In this document: piece after piece, positions 1-7,247 of the stretch
Position numbering within the stretch: the stretch's first letter is position 1
Layout: the number at the start of each line of letters is the position of its first letter
Assembly: GCA_910587905.1 (NCBI GenBank)
Contig: CAJUOF010000312.1
Coordinates: forward strand, 1 to 29,072
Direction of reading: 5' to 3'
Origin: an uncultured Lachnospiraceae bacterium
Lineage (GTDB): Bacteria > Bacillota_A > Clostridia > Lachnospirales > Lachnospiraceae
DNA: 29,072 bases
Notes under the pieces: generated by a model
Seen by the model: only the letters and a program-made list of their open reading frames with translations
What the model was told of the DNA's origin: nothing
Database searches by the model: none
Position numbers and translations under genes: made by a program

Positions 1-262
1 CATCCAAAAAAGTGATATACTCTCCTCTGGCCAATGCAATTCCAAGGTTACGTGTTGCTCCAGATCCTTCGTTTTCTTTCTCTATATAACGAATCCTCCG
101 GTCTGTGGATTCATACTTCCTGCATATACGTCCTGAATCGTCTGTAGAGCCGTCATTAATCAAAATAATCTCCATGTCTTCATAAGATTGGGCAAGGACC
201 GACTGAATACATGGTTCTAAATACGCTTCCACATTATAGACAGGAATCACCGTTGTCAGCAT
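1..262 (-). CDS. Family 2 glycosyltransferase, N-terminal part (cut by window edge)
   Basis: The visible 87 residues are the start of a GT-A fold family 2 glycosyltransferase, which moves a sugar from a nucleotide sugar to an acceptor, usually in capsule, teichoic or exopolysaccharide synthesis. The start MLTTVIPVYNVEAYLEPC is the classic nucleotide-binding first strand, followed by INDGSTDDS and later ARGEYITFLD, where the DxD metal site begins. The rest lies to the left of the window. The ATG (262-260) overlaps the stop of the upstream propeller-like gene as ATGCTGA, and a GGAAAGG ribosome site sits about 10 nt before it, so the two genes are probably translationally coupled. Acceptor and sugar cannot be told from this fragment. 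Confidence 0.9.
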   Translation of the reverse strand, partial: MLTTVIPVYNVEAYLEPCIQSVLAQSYEDMEIILINDGSTDDSGRICRKYESTDRRIRYIEKENEGSGATRNLGIALARGEYITFLD

Positions 263-1431
263 AATCCCATATCCTTTCCAATCGCCTGATATATCCGTTC
301 ACCTATTCTATTATTTTCTGACAACTGTCTGGCCACCTGGCTGTCAACTGCCGCAAGAAAGCGATCCAATATATCTTCACCGTCAAATATGTGCAAATTC
401 CCCTCATCCAACATTTCATTTTTCTTTATACACTGTTCCATAAGCATTTTTATAAAATCCTTCCAATCCCACAGTACATGCATCTTCAGACATGTTTCTG
501 TGAAATCACAGGTATCTATTAAAAAACATTCGTAATCCCTATCCGCCTTATGACATACCAGTGCAACTGCATATCGATCATCCAGCATCTCTATTTTCTG
601 AAATATATTTTTTTGCCTTCCATTTATCTCCACGCTCCAACTGCCGGCATAGCTGTCTGTCTCTCCCGTTTCCAAATCTATGACACTGATGCGGGACGCC
701 ATCTGAGGAAATAAAACCAGGTTTTTTCCGATTATCTTGCCATGTACACTGGCATGTCCTTTTATATGCTTATTTAACGTAATTGGCATAGGCAACCTTT
801 TTTCCACTTTTCCGTTTTCAGCGTTTATGCTTAGAACCTGTCCGTCTTTTCCAGGGACTATATAGATATTTTGTTTCTCACATAAAGCAAATACTCCAAG
901 TATTTCCGGCAAATGCAAAATTTTTGTAATTCGTTTTTTCTCCATATCAAATCTCAGCAAATACCCCGTATCCATTACCTGCAAAAATAACAAAGTCCCC
1001 TGCTTGCCTACTGTAAAAGCCGTTAGCTGTTGCTGATTGTTCAGAGAACATTCCTTTTTCAAATATTTTTTCCAATCCTGCAAAACGGTCACAGAAAAAT
1101 CAATCATATTTAAAGACAAGAAGTATGGGTAACAGGCCGGAATTAAAATCATATCATTTCCACAGACAGCAGCATCTGCAAACTTCCAGCCGTTCTCTTC
1201 ATTTCCCGGCAACTTAATTTTTTTAACACATTCCCCAGTCTCCCTGTCCAAAATCGCCAGTTCCCGGGCCGACAGCGGAACCAGGACCAACCAACATCCC
1301 CATGCCACCATCCCGCCATATAAAGACTTCTGAAAGATTTTTTCATTGGGAACCATGCCAATATGCCTGACCTTCCCGGTATCTAATTCCATCTGAAAAA
1401 TCCCATTAAATTCAGAAGCCGAAAATAACAT
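256..1431 (-). CDS. Beta-propeller-like protein of unknown function
   Basis: A 391-residue protein with no signal peptide or membrane segment. It has repeated short blocks such as LAILDRETGECVKKIKLPG, VLSINAENGKVEKRLPMP and ISVIDLETGETDSY, in which a strand is followed by D/N-x-E-[TN]-G and another strand. This is the pattern of WD40/PQQ-type beta-propeller blades, so I infer a propeller of about six or seven blades. No catalytic motif is seen. It overlaps the downstream glycosyltransferase by 7 nt, which suggests a role in the same glycan or surface pathway. The frame is closed by TAA just upstream, but the AGGAG lies only one base before the first ATG (1431-1429), so start at Met14 cannot be excluded. 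Function is unknown. Confidence 0.75.
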   Translation of the reverse strand: MLFSASEFNGIFQMELDTGKVRHIGMVPNEKIFQKSLYGGMVAWGCWLVLVPLSARELAILDRETGECVKKIKLPGNEENGWKFADAAVCGNDMILIPACYPYFLSLNMIDFSVTVLQDWKKYLKKECSLNNQQQLTAFTVGKQGTLLFLQVMDTGYLLRFDMEKKRITKILHLPEILGVFALCEKQNIYIVPGKDGQVLSINAENGKVEKRLPMPITLNKHIKGHASVHGKIIGKNLVLFPQMASRISVIDLETGETDSYAGSWSVEINGRQKNIFQKIEMLDDRYAVALVCHKADRDYECFLIDTCDFTETCLKMHVLWDWKDFIKMLMEQCIKKNEMLDEGNLHIFDGEDILDRFLAAVDSQVARQLSENNRIGERIYQAIGKDMGLC

Positions 1432-1523
1432 ACTCCTGTTTTTTTATCGATATGGCATGCTCTGTAAGGAATCAAATCCATCACTTTTCCGAACATCCTT
1501 TCCAAACGAGAAACACAAAAATA

Positions 1524-1589
1524 TTACAGTCCAGTCAAGAAAACCGCTATGCGGATTTTGACATAAAGCGCCTCCTGACCGGACTGTAA
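1524..1589 (-). terminator. Long stem-loop between the surface-protein fragment and the propeller gene
   Basis: A 14-base arm at 1524-1537 pairs with 1576-1589 with a single G-T wobble, enclosing about 38 nt that contain a second smaller inverted repeat around CCGCTATGCGG. On the minus strand the stem is followed by TAATATTTTTG. This fits a large Rho-independent terminator for the leftward gene, but the size and two-tier structure are unusual and it may instead be a relic of the mobile element next door. Confidence 0.5.
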
Positions 1590-1666
1590 CCTTCCAAACT
1601 CCAAAATCTTTATTTGTAGAATCTCAAAGGATTCCGCTCAATCAAAGAATTTCCGGAATCATTGTT

Positions 1667-2611
1667 TTATTTTGTTATTGTCAGTGTCAGAACAACTGCT
1701 TCCCCTTTATCGAAAGTAACCTGAACATACTTTTTATCGCCGATCGCCGCTGACCCAAGTTTTCCTGACGGGAAAGTAATCTTATTGCCCTCGATTACAC
1801 AAGCAGATGTCAAGTCTGTTCCAAATGTATTCCCATCTGCACCAATCTTTACACTCTTAATAGCAGTTGCCGCTTTATCACCAGCGCCAAAATCTGCAGT
1901 TATCTCAAAAGTTGCCGTTCTGTCATAGTCATACTCTTTCACAGCAATAGACGGATCGACATCATTGGCCGCATTCTCAGGCAGCATATCTGCTCCACCG
2001 GTTTCCGGATGCTCCACATAGGACCAGGTCACAGTCACGGTAGGTACGGCAAAATTCTCTGCCGAGTAGTCATCTTTTTTGTTGCAGGCGCCCTCAAGGC
2101 CGAACTCAAAGCTGTTCCACGCGGCATCCGCCACGCCGTCCTTTGCCGCATATACATATTTGCTGTCTGTGCTGTTATACTGTACCTCAAAGTTTGCGGG
2201 ACGGCCCTTAAGACCAACGGTTTTTGTTAATTTTCCGCTATCTCCCACTCCGGTAACTGCCTCCGCGGCCGCATCGTTTACCAAAAGACCCAGATACAAT
2301 TCTGCAGCTCCACCCTCGGTAAATGCATTTTTCGCTTTCATGGCTGTAATTCCACTGCCGTCCGCTACGGAAACTGCCACCGTGACATCAGCATCCACGC
2401 TTCCCTTATTGGTGACTTTCAGCTTAGCGCTCTTATCCGTGTAATTTTTGTCAGAGGTCTGAAAATAGACTCCTGTCTCTGAATTATAAGTGGTCCCAGG
2501 ATATTTCGCCGCCTGCGTCGCCGCAATCAGTCCTTCCGGGTCGATCGTATACTTAAAAGTAGTGGTATCGCTGTCCGTCGGAAGAGTGACCGATAATACA
2601 GACTTATCCAC
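1667..2611 (-). pseudogene. Secreted/surface protein lacking its N-terminus
   Basis: The frame encodes about 314 residues rich in Ala, Thr, Val and Gly with beta-strand character, for example AKLKVTNKGSVDADVTVAV and ATAIKSVKIGADGN, typical of extracellular Gram-positive proteins built of Ig-like or jelly-roll modules. No signal peptide, anchor or start region is present. The frame stays open upstream to 2647, reading GTGELEGHVDKSVLSVTLPT, which looks like the interior of such a protein, and then meets TGA (2650-2648). The only initiation codon near the front is GTG at 2611, without a well-placed ribosome site. I infer that the 5' part, with the export signal, was lost when the gene was joined to an integrase fragment. 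The exact family is not recognised. Confidence 0.6.
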
Positions 2612-2829
2612 ATGTCCTTCAAGTTCTCCGGTTCCTGTACCACCGCCTCATTTTTATCCGGCCGATTGAAACACTCTTTTTGCGCAATCAGCTTTTCTCT
2701 CGCCTCCTCGTAGCTCTTCCCATAGACGGAACGATACAGAGAACGTTTCTTTTCGTTGCTATATATGAGATAACGTCCCTCCCATCGTCCGTCTATTCGT
2801 TTCCTGATGTTTTCTCCATGTCTGGCCAT
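2527..2829 (-). pseudogene. Tyrosine-type integrase, N-terminal fragment
   Basis: The start MARHGENIRKRIDGRWEGRY followed by YGKSYEEAREKLIAQK is the N-terminal DNA-arm-binding segment typical of integrases of Firmicute prophages and conjugative elements, which are normally about 380 to 420 residues. Here the frame ends after 100 residues, and only the first 60 or so look like integrase; the catalytic R-HxxR-Y domain is missing. The start at 2829 is set by AAGGAGGG nine bases upstream. From about 2647 down the DNA instead encodes a surface protein in another frame, so the gene is broken by a fusion. It may still be transcribed but cannot recombine DNA. Confidence 0.75.
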
Positions 2830-2856
2830 CCCATTTGTCCCTCCTTCTCTGAAATT

Positions 2857-2878
2857 TGACCACAAATCTGACCACAAA
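2857..2878. repeat. Tandem TGACCACAAA repeats upstream of the integrase fragment
   Basis: TGACCACAAA occurs at 2857-2866 and again at 2869-2878, a 12-base period (TGTGGTCA on the gene strand). It lies just before the integrase ribosome site. Short direct repeats here may be integrase arm sites, an attachment-site remnant, or a regulator site. Nothing else was recognised between here and 3084 apart from a weak imperfect hairpin at 3019-3045. Confidence 0.4.
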
Positions 2879-3084
2879 AAGCTCCCTGGTTTTCAACTCC
2901 GGCTCTTATTCCGTCCAAAACGTTTAAAATAATTCCCCAAAAACAATGATATTTTACTTAAGATATCAAGAAACCTCGCCGATATAGAAAAGGAAGACAG
3001 ATTTCTTCATGTTTTTTGTTTCGCAGATTGGAGAAATCCGCGAAAAATAAAAGAATTGCTTCTTTCGGTTATTAATATCTATAC

Positions 3085-3125
3085 AAAAAGAGCTGAAGCA
3101 CGACCTCCGTGCAACAGCCCTTTTA
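3085..3125 (-). terminator. Rho-independent terminator of the lacI-type gene
   Basis: The stem is GAGCTG..GCACG paired with CGTGC..CAGCCC, with one wobble and a two-base internal mismatch, around a five-base loop. On the minus strand it is followed by CTCTTTTTG, and on the plus strand by TTTTATTTATT, so it could act in both directions. Confidence 0.8.
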
Positions 3126-3154
3126 TTTATTATAGAGAGTCTTCTCTTTCACGG

Positions 3155-4186
3155 TCAAACCCTCTCCGTTCTTTTCACAACAGATTCCCTCCGGATCAGT
3201 CTGCTCTCCATAATCATTCGCTTCTCTTTTGGTTTTTCCCCGGAGAGAAGAGCAAGAAGTACCCTTGCCCCCTCCCGCCCCATCTCAATGGTGGGCCGTT
3301 CAAGGACCGTCACTCTCGGCACAGAATAGCGGGCCAAGAGGTGGTCGTCAAAGGCAGCCAGAGAAATTTCCCGGCCCGCCCGCATCCCCCGCTCAGAAAG
3401 CACCTTCATACAGCCGATGCAGGTCAGATTGTTGATGGCCACCACCCCCGTGGGGCGAATATATTCCGGCAGGGAGAGAAATGCTTCCATTCCCCGGCTT
3501 CCCGTCTCCTCGAAATGACTGCCGGGTGCCATGAGATGTCCGGCCACCGGAATGCCATACTGCTTCATGGCCAAAAGATATCCGGCCACCCTTTTGCCGC
3601 TGGCGGACTCCCCCGGAATGCCTCCAATGAGGCCAATCCTTTTGTGGCCGTTCTTTATCAATTCCTCCGTCAATAAAAAAGTCCCTCTCTCATTGTCGAT
3701 CTCGATAGTGTAATAATCCTCCTGCGGCCGGTAGGCATCAATCAATACCAGAGGTTTCTCCCATCTGGCATAGTCCATCGGATCGGGGCTTCCCTGTACG
3801 ACCAATATCCCGTCGGCGAGCCCGGAAAATCTCCGATACAGATTTTCAAAATCTTCTTCTTTAAAATCCTTGGTGGATGAGATCAGCATGGTATAGCCCC
3901 GCGCCTTCAAATATTCTTCCGCCCCCTGGATCACGGACCCATTAAAATCATTGGTGAAGTCAGGCACTACCATTAAAATGGTCTTCGTCTGCCCGGTCAC
4001 CATGGAGACAGCCAGAGCATTCTGCACATATCCCAGCTCCGCCACTGCCTCCTGCACCCTTTTTTTTGTCTTCTCGCTGACCTTGTCCAGCCCGTTTAAT
4101 ACTCTCGACACGGTAGAAATCGCAACTCCCGCCCGCTTTGCCACATCTTTGATGGTCACATCCTTACGATTTTTCTCCCGTTCCAT
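3155..4186 (-). CDS. LacI/GalR family transcriptional regulator
   Basis: A 343-residue regulator of normal family length. The N-terminus has the LacI helix-turn-helix (VTIKDVAKRAGVAISTVSRV, residues 10-29) and the hinge region (YVQNALAVSM). The rest is a periplasmic-binding-protein fold, with GHKRIGLIGG and the late block SLAAFDDHLLARYSVPRVTV typical of the sugar-sensing domain. It starts at 4186 behind AAGGAGAG. It is divergent from the kinase/isomerase/mutarotase operon, and a perfect palindrome with a central CG lies between the promoters, so it most likely represses that operon and perhaps itself until a sugar or sugar phosphate binds. The inducer cannot be read from the sequence. Confidence 0.93.
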   Translation of the reverse strand: MEREKNRKDVTIKDVAKRAGVAISTVSRVLNGLDKVSEKTKKRVQEAVAELGYVQNALAVSMVTGQTKTILMVVPDFTNDFNGSVIQGAEEYLKARGYTMLISSTKDFKEEDFENLYRRFSGLADGILVVQGSPDPMDYARWEKPLVLIDAYRPQEDYYTIEIDNERGTFLLTEELIKNGHKRIGLIGGIPGESASGKRVAGYLLAMKQYGIPVAGHLMAPGSHFEETGSRGMEAFLSLPEYIRPTGVVAINNLTCIGCMKVLSERGMRAGREISLAAFDDHLLARYSVPRVTVLERPTIEMGREGARVLLALLSGEKPKEKRMIMESRLIRRESVVKRTERV

Positions 4187-4196
4187 AAATCTCTCC

Positions 4197-4226
4197 TTGC
4201 CAGTATGCTATATTCTGTGATATAAT
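4197..4226 (+). promoter_or_regulatory. Sigma-A promoter of the sugar operon
   Basis: TTGCCA (4197-4202) and TATAAT (4221-4226) are 18 bases apart. The -10 region lies in the self-complementary stretch ATATAATTATAT, which also offers a TATAAT on the opposite strand for the regulator gene. Confidence 0.7.
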
Positions 4227-4235
4227 TATATGCAG

Positions 4236-4259
4236 AAAAATAAAAACGTTTTTATTTTT
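4236..4259. promoter_or_regulatory. Perfect 24-bp palindrome, likely LacI-family operator
   Basis: The centre is TAAAAACGTTTTTA and the symmetry runs without a mismatch from 4236 to 4259. A central CG inside an A/T-rich dyad is the hallmark of LacI/GalR operators. It starts about ten bases after the -10 box, covering the expected transcription start, a position that fits repression by blocking initiation. Confidence 0.75.
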
Positions 4260-4291
4260 AATGATTATACTATGGGAAGGAGATTTTTACA

Positions 4292-5284
4292 ATGGCAAAA
4301 CCGAAAATTCTTGTGGTGGGCAGTTTCGTCATGGATCAGATCGCGACGACGGAAATTTTCCCCAGAGAGGGGCAGACGGTCCTGGGAGGGACCTTTTCCA
4401 AGGCCCCCGGCGGTAAGGGGGCAAATCAGGCGGTGCAGATGGCCCGTCTCGGCGCGGACGTCACCATGGTGGGAAAGCTCGGACATGACGGCAACGGCGA
4501 GGACATGATTAAAACCTGTAAGGAAGCCGGCATCAATACGGATTACGTCCTTTACGATGACGAACTCCCCTCCGGCTGCAGCGTCATTATCCTGGAGGAG
4601 GCTCCCGGCAAGCAGACCGTGAACCGAATCATCGTGCTCTCCGGTTCCAACATGAGCATTACCCCCGACGACATTGCGTTCCTCAAAGAAAAGGTGGCAG
4701 AGTATGATCTGGTGGTGCTCCAGCTGGAGATCCCCATGGAGATCAACGAGCTGGTAGCAGCCTACGCTTACGAGAAGGGTGTGCCTGTCATGTTAAATTC
4801 AGCTCCCAGCGCCCCCCTGTCGGACGAGCTGCTCTCTCATCTCACCTACATTTCGCCCAATGAACATGAAGCCTTTGACATGATTGGCATTAAGATCAGC
4901 CATGAGGGGAAAGAAGTCAACATGGATGAGGCCAAGGCTGCCACCGCCGCCTTAAAAGCCAAGGGCGTGAAAAATGTGCTTATCACTCTGGGTGAGTCCG
5001 GTGCGGTCCTGGATACGGAGAAGGATGGTTTCTTCTATAGTCCCTGCGTGGACGGCATTATGGCCGTGGATCCGACGGCTGCGGGTGATTCCTTCGTGGG
5101 CGCTCTGTCTGTGGGTCTTTGCTGCGGCTGGGGCTACGAAGAGACTCTTCGTTTTGCCAATCATACCGCCGGCCTGACCGTGTCGGCCCTCGGCGCCATG
5201 CCGTCTCTGCCCACGCTGGAACAAGTGGAAGCCTTCCTCAAAGAAAAAACCGGAAGCGCTCCGGATACCTCTGTGCTCAGATAA
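4292..5284 (+). CDS. Ribokinase-like PfkB family sugar kinase
   Basis: A 330-residue cytosolic kinase that transfers phosphate from ATP to the last hydroxyl of a sugar, probably a pentose. The sugar-binding signature GGKGANQA is at residues 40-47 and the ATP/anion-hole block DPTAAGDSF is at 260-268, with Asp266 as the catalytic base. The usual GAGD reads AAGD here, a small departure. Ribokinase itself has the same GGKGANQAV motif, but PfkB substrates vary. It is the first gene of a three-gene operon with a SIS isomerase and an RbsD/FucU mutarotase, under a divergent LacI regulator. The start at 4292 follows AAGGAG. No sugar transporter is nearby. Confidence 0.88.
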   Translation: MAKPKILVVGSFVMDQIATTEIFPREGQTVLGGTFSKAPGGKGANQAVQMARLGADVTMVGKLGHDGNGEDMIKTCKEAGINTDYVLYDDELPSGCSVIILEEAPGKQTVNRIIVLSGSNMSITPDDIAFLKEKVAEYDLVVLQLEIPMEINELVAAYAYEKGVPVMLNSAPSAPLSDELLSHLTYISPNEHEAFDMIGIKISHEGKEVNMDEAKAATAALKAKGVKNVLITLGESGAVLDTEKDGFFYSPCVDGIMAVDPTAAGDSFVGALSVGLCCGWGYEETLRFANHTAGLTVSALGAMPSLPTLEQVEAFLKEKTGSAPDTSVLR

Positions 5285-5363
5285 CACAAAGCCCTGCCGC
5301 ACGGGTTACTCGATGTGGCAATTGTCAAAAACTTATGGATATCATTGATAAAGGAGTTTATCT

Positions 5364-5975
5364 ATGGAAGCAAAATGCAAGGAAGCCTATGACTTTTTCC
5401 TGGATACCGTAAAAACGGATTTGAGTGATTTCATTGATCAGATGGATTATTCCGAGATTGAGGATGCCGCAGGCCTGATCGTGGAAGCACAGAAGAAGGG
5501 CAACCGGGTTCACGTGTCCGGCATCGGCAAACCCGGACATATCTCCGGCTATATCGCGTCGCTCATGTCCTCCACCGGAAATCCCACCTATTTTCTCCAC
5601 GGCACGGAGGCCGTCCACGGCTCCTGTGGGCAGCTCGTTCCCGGTGACGTAGTGATCTTCATCTCCAACAGCGGCGAGACGGCTGAGATGCGTTCCACAG
5701 TCCTGGCGGTCAAAAACAATGGCTGTTCGATCATCGGTGTCAGCGGAAATTCTGATTCCTGGCTGGCAAAGGAAAGTGCTGTCCACATTTTTGCCGGAGT
5801 GAAGAAAGAGGGCGGCCCGATGGGGCGGGCACCCCGCATGTCTATTCTGGCTGAAACCCTGGTACTGCAGGCTCTCAGTGTGGCACTGCAGGCCCACAAA
5901 GACGTCTCCCCGCAGCAATATGTGAAGTGGCATCCCGGCGGAGCCCTCGGAAAGCTTCGCGACGACGAAAAATAA
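5364..5975 (+). CDS. SIS-domain sugar-phosphate isomerase, arabinose-5-phosphate isomerase type
   Basis: A 203-residue single SIS domain without the two CBS domains of full-length KdsD. It should interconvert an aldose phosphate and a ketose phosphate, for example arabinose 5-phosphate and ribulose 5-phosphate. GIGKPGH (residues 53-59), AVHGSCG, SNSGETAE (101-108), KKEGGPMGRAP and HPGGALGK (190-197) match the KdsD/GutQ pattern. Lys56, His85, Glu108, Glu149 and His190 sit at a constant offset of three from the E. coli KdsD residues K59, H88, E111, E152 and H193. Gram-positives do not make Kdo, so a catabolic role with the adjacent kinase is likelier. The start follows AAGGAG with a seven-base spacer. 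Confidence 0.85.
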   Translation: MEAKCKEAYDFFLDTVKTDLSDFIDQMDYSEIEDAAGLIVEAQKKGNRVHVSGIGKPGHISGYIASLMSSTGNPTYFLHGTEAVHGSCGQLVPGDVVIFISNSGETAEMRSTVLAVKNNGCSIIGVSGNSDSWLAKESAVHIFAGVKKEGGPMGRAPRMSILAETLVLQALSVALQAHKDVSPQQYVKWHPGGALGKLRDDEK

Positions 5976-5997
5976 AAACTTCAAGGAGGATTTTTTC

Positions 5998-6402
5998 ATG
6001 CTTACAACCAAATGTATTCATCCTGGCATTATGAAGGCCCTGTCCCTGTGCGGGCACGGCAGCAAGGTTCTGATCGCCGACGGCAACTATCCCCTGGCAG
6101 AAAAGAGCGGCAATGCAGAGAAAGTCTACCTGGGACTGATTCCCGGTCTCCCCACTGTCACGGACGTGCTCAAGGCCATCCACTCCGTGGTGGAAATTGA
6201 AAAGGCTGAGGTTATGGTTCCCGGCGACGGCACCACCCCTGAAATTTTTGCTGAATTTAAGGAAGAGCTGGGGCTGGAGCTTTCCGGCATCGGACGTTTT
6301 GAATACTACGACGTCTGTTGTCAGCCGGATGTGGTTCTGGCCATTTCCACCGGAGAAAAGCGAGTGTTCGCCAATATTCTGCTGACCATCGGGTGTGCAT
6401 AA
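5998..6402 (+). CDS. RbsD/FucU family sugar mutarotase
   Basis: A 134-residue protein of the RbsD/FucU family, which speeds interconversion of ring forms and anomers of free sugars such as ribose or fucose before phosphorylation. The N-terminal block HPGIMKALSLCGHGSKVLIA matches the family's His-containing active-site region (GHG-x3-hydrophobic-x-D). The C-terminal block GEKRVFANILLTIGCA corresponds to the conserved GE-x4-ANIIL end of RbsD. It has a strong AAGGAGG site and lies 22 nt after the isomerase gene as the last gene of the operon. The motif spacing is closer to FucU than to RbsD in my reading, which would suit L-fucose-like sugars such as D-arabinose. Confidence 0.88.
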   Translation: MLTTKCIHPGIMKALSLCGHGSKVLIADGNYPLAEKSGNAEKVYLGLIPGLPTVTDVLKAIHSVVEIEKAEVMVPGDGTTPEIFAEFKEELGLELSGIGRFEYYDVCCQPDVVLAISTGEKRVFANILLTIGCA

Positions 6403-6422
6403 TCATTAATCACGTAACTTGC

Positions 6423-6465
6423 AAAGCGCAGTGTGGAGGAAAATTCCGTACACTGCGCTTTTTCT
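6423..6465 (+). terminator. Rho-independent terminator of the sugar operon
   Basis: A perfect 12-bp stem AAAGCGCAGTGT / ACACTGCGCTTT closes a 15-base loop and runs into TTTTTC, 20 bases after the mutarotase stop. Confidence 0.9.
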
Positions 6466-6488
6466 ATAGACAAATCCCTCCATATCCC

Positions 6489-6517
6489 TTGACATCCGCG
6501 AATATATGATGTAATAT
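6489..6517 (+). promoter_or_regulatory. Strong sigma-A promoter of the hemolysin III family gene
   Basis: A perfect -35 box TTGACA (6489-6494) is 17 bases from TAATAT (6512-6517). Confidence 0.75.
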
Positions 6518-6529
6518 TTACATATACTT

Positions 6530-6552
6530 AATATAGTTTTCAAAACTATATT
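6530..6552. promoter_or_regulatory. 11-bp inverted repeat in the leader of the hemolysin III family gene
   Basis: The arms AATATAGTTTT and AAAACTATATT are perfect and separated by one base (6541). It starts 12 bases after the -10 box, so it covers the early transcribed region. The symmetry and position fit an operator for a dimeric repressor. It is not followed by a T-run, so it is not a terminator. Confidence 0.55.
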
Positions 6553-6572
6553 TTGTTTCAGGAGGTGTCACC

Positions 6573-7238
6573 ATGAAGAATTTAAAACCAAAAGATCCCG
6601 GCAGTGCCCTTACCCATCTGATCGGCTGGCTGATGGCCATATTTGCCGCCACCCCCCTTCTGATCCGCGCTGCAAAGGCTCCTGACAAAATTCATATCAT
6701 CTGTTTGGCGATTTTCATTCTCAGCATGATCTTTTTATACGGGGCCAGTACCATTTACCATACCTTAGACATTTCCCCCAGGGTCAATAAGATTCTGAAA
6801 AAAATCGACCACATGATGATCTTTATTTTGATTGCAGGAACCTACACGCCGGTTTGCGTCATTGTGATCGGTGGACAACAGGGGCTTCTCCTTCTGAGCC
6901 TTGTCTGGATCATTGCCCTTGGCGGCATCCTGATCAAGGCATTCTGGATCAACTGTCCCAAATGGTTTTCTTCCGTACTTTATATCGGCATGGGCTGGGT
7001 CTGCGTGCTGTCCTTCACTCAAATTCTGAACAGCCTGTCGCCGGCCGCTTTTGGATGGCTCCTGGCCGGCGGTATTATTTATACCATCGGCGGCGTCATT
7101 TATGCCCTGAAGCTTCCGATTTTTAATTCCAGGCATAAAAATTTCGGTTCCCACGAGATTTTCCACCTGTTCGTCCTGGGCGGAAGCTTTTGCCACTTTA
7201 TTCTGATGTATGACTTTGTGGCTTCCATGCCCCTATAA
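6573..7238 (+). CDS. Hemolysin III / PAQR family membrane protein
   Basis: A 221-residue integral membrane protein with seven predicted helices, of the HlyIII/YqfA family related to adiponectin and progestin receptors. The three metal-site motifs are visible: STIYHTLD with His63, KKIDHMMIFILIAGTYTP with His80, and GSHEIFHLFVLGG near the C-terminus with its paired histidines. These residues bind zinc in PAQR proteins, some of which have ceramidase activity; the bacterial role is not well defined and hemolysis is often not shown. The start follows AGGAGGTG. It is monocistronic, with its own strong promoter and a possible operator. Confidence 0.9.
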   Translation: MKNLKPKDPGSALTHLIGWLMAIFAATPLLIRAAKAPDKIHIICLAIFILSMIFLYGASTIYHTLDISPRVNKILKKIDHMMIFILIAGTYTPVCVIVIGGQQGLLLLSLVWIIALGGILIKAFWINCPKWFSSVLYIGMGWVCVLSFTQILNSLSPAAFGWLLAGGIIYTIGGVIYALKLPIFNSRHKNFGSHEIFHLFVLGGSFCHFILMYDFVASMPL

Positions 7239-7247
7239 CAGCCACGA

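Noticed and set aside
3019..3045. Imperfect hairpin TTTCGC-GATT / AATC-GCGAAA
   Set aside because: One mismatch, a five-base loop and no T-run on either strand; nothing links it to a gene end.
3056..3713. Long open frames on the plus strand opposite the LacI-type gene
   Set aside because: They are antisense shadows with Pro/Arg/His-rich composition and no ribosome sites; the LacI protein on the other strand is unmistakable.
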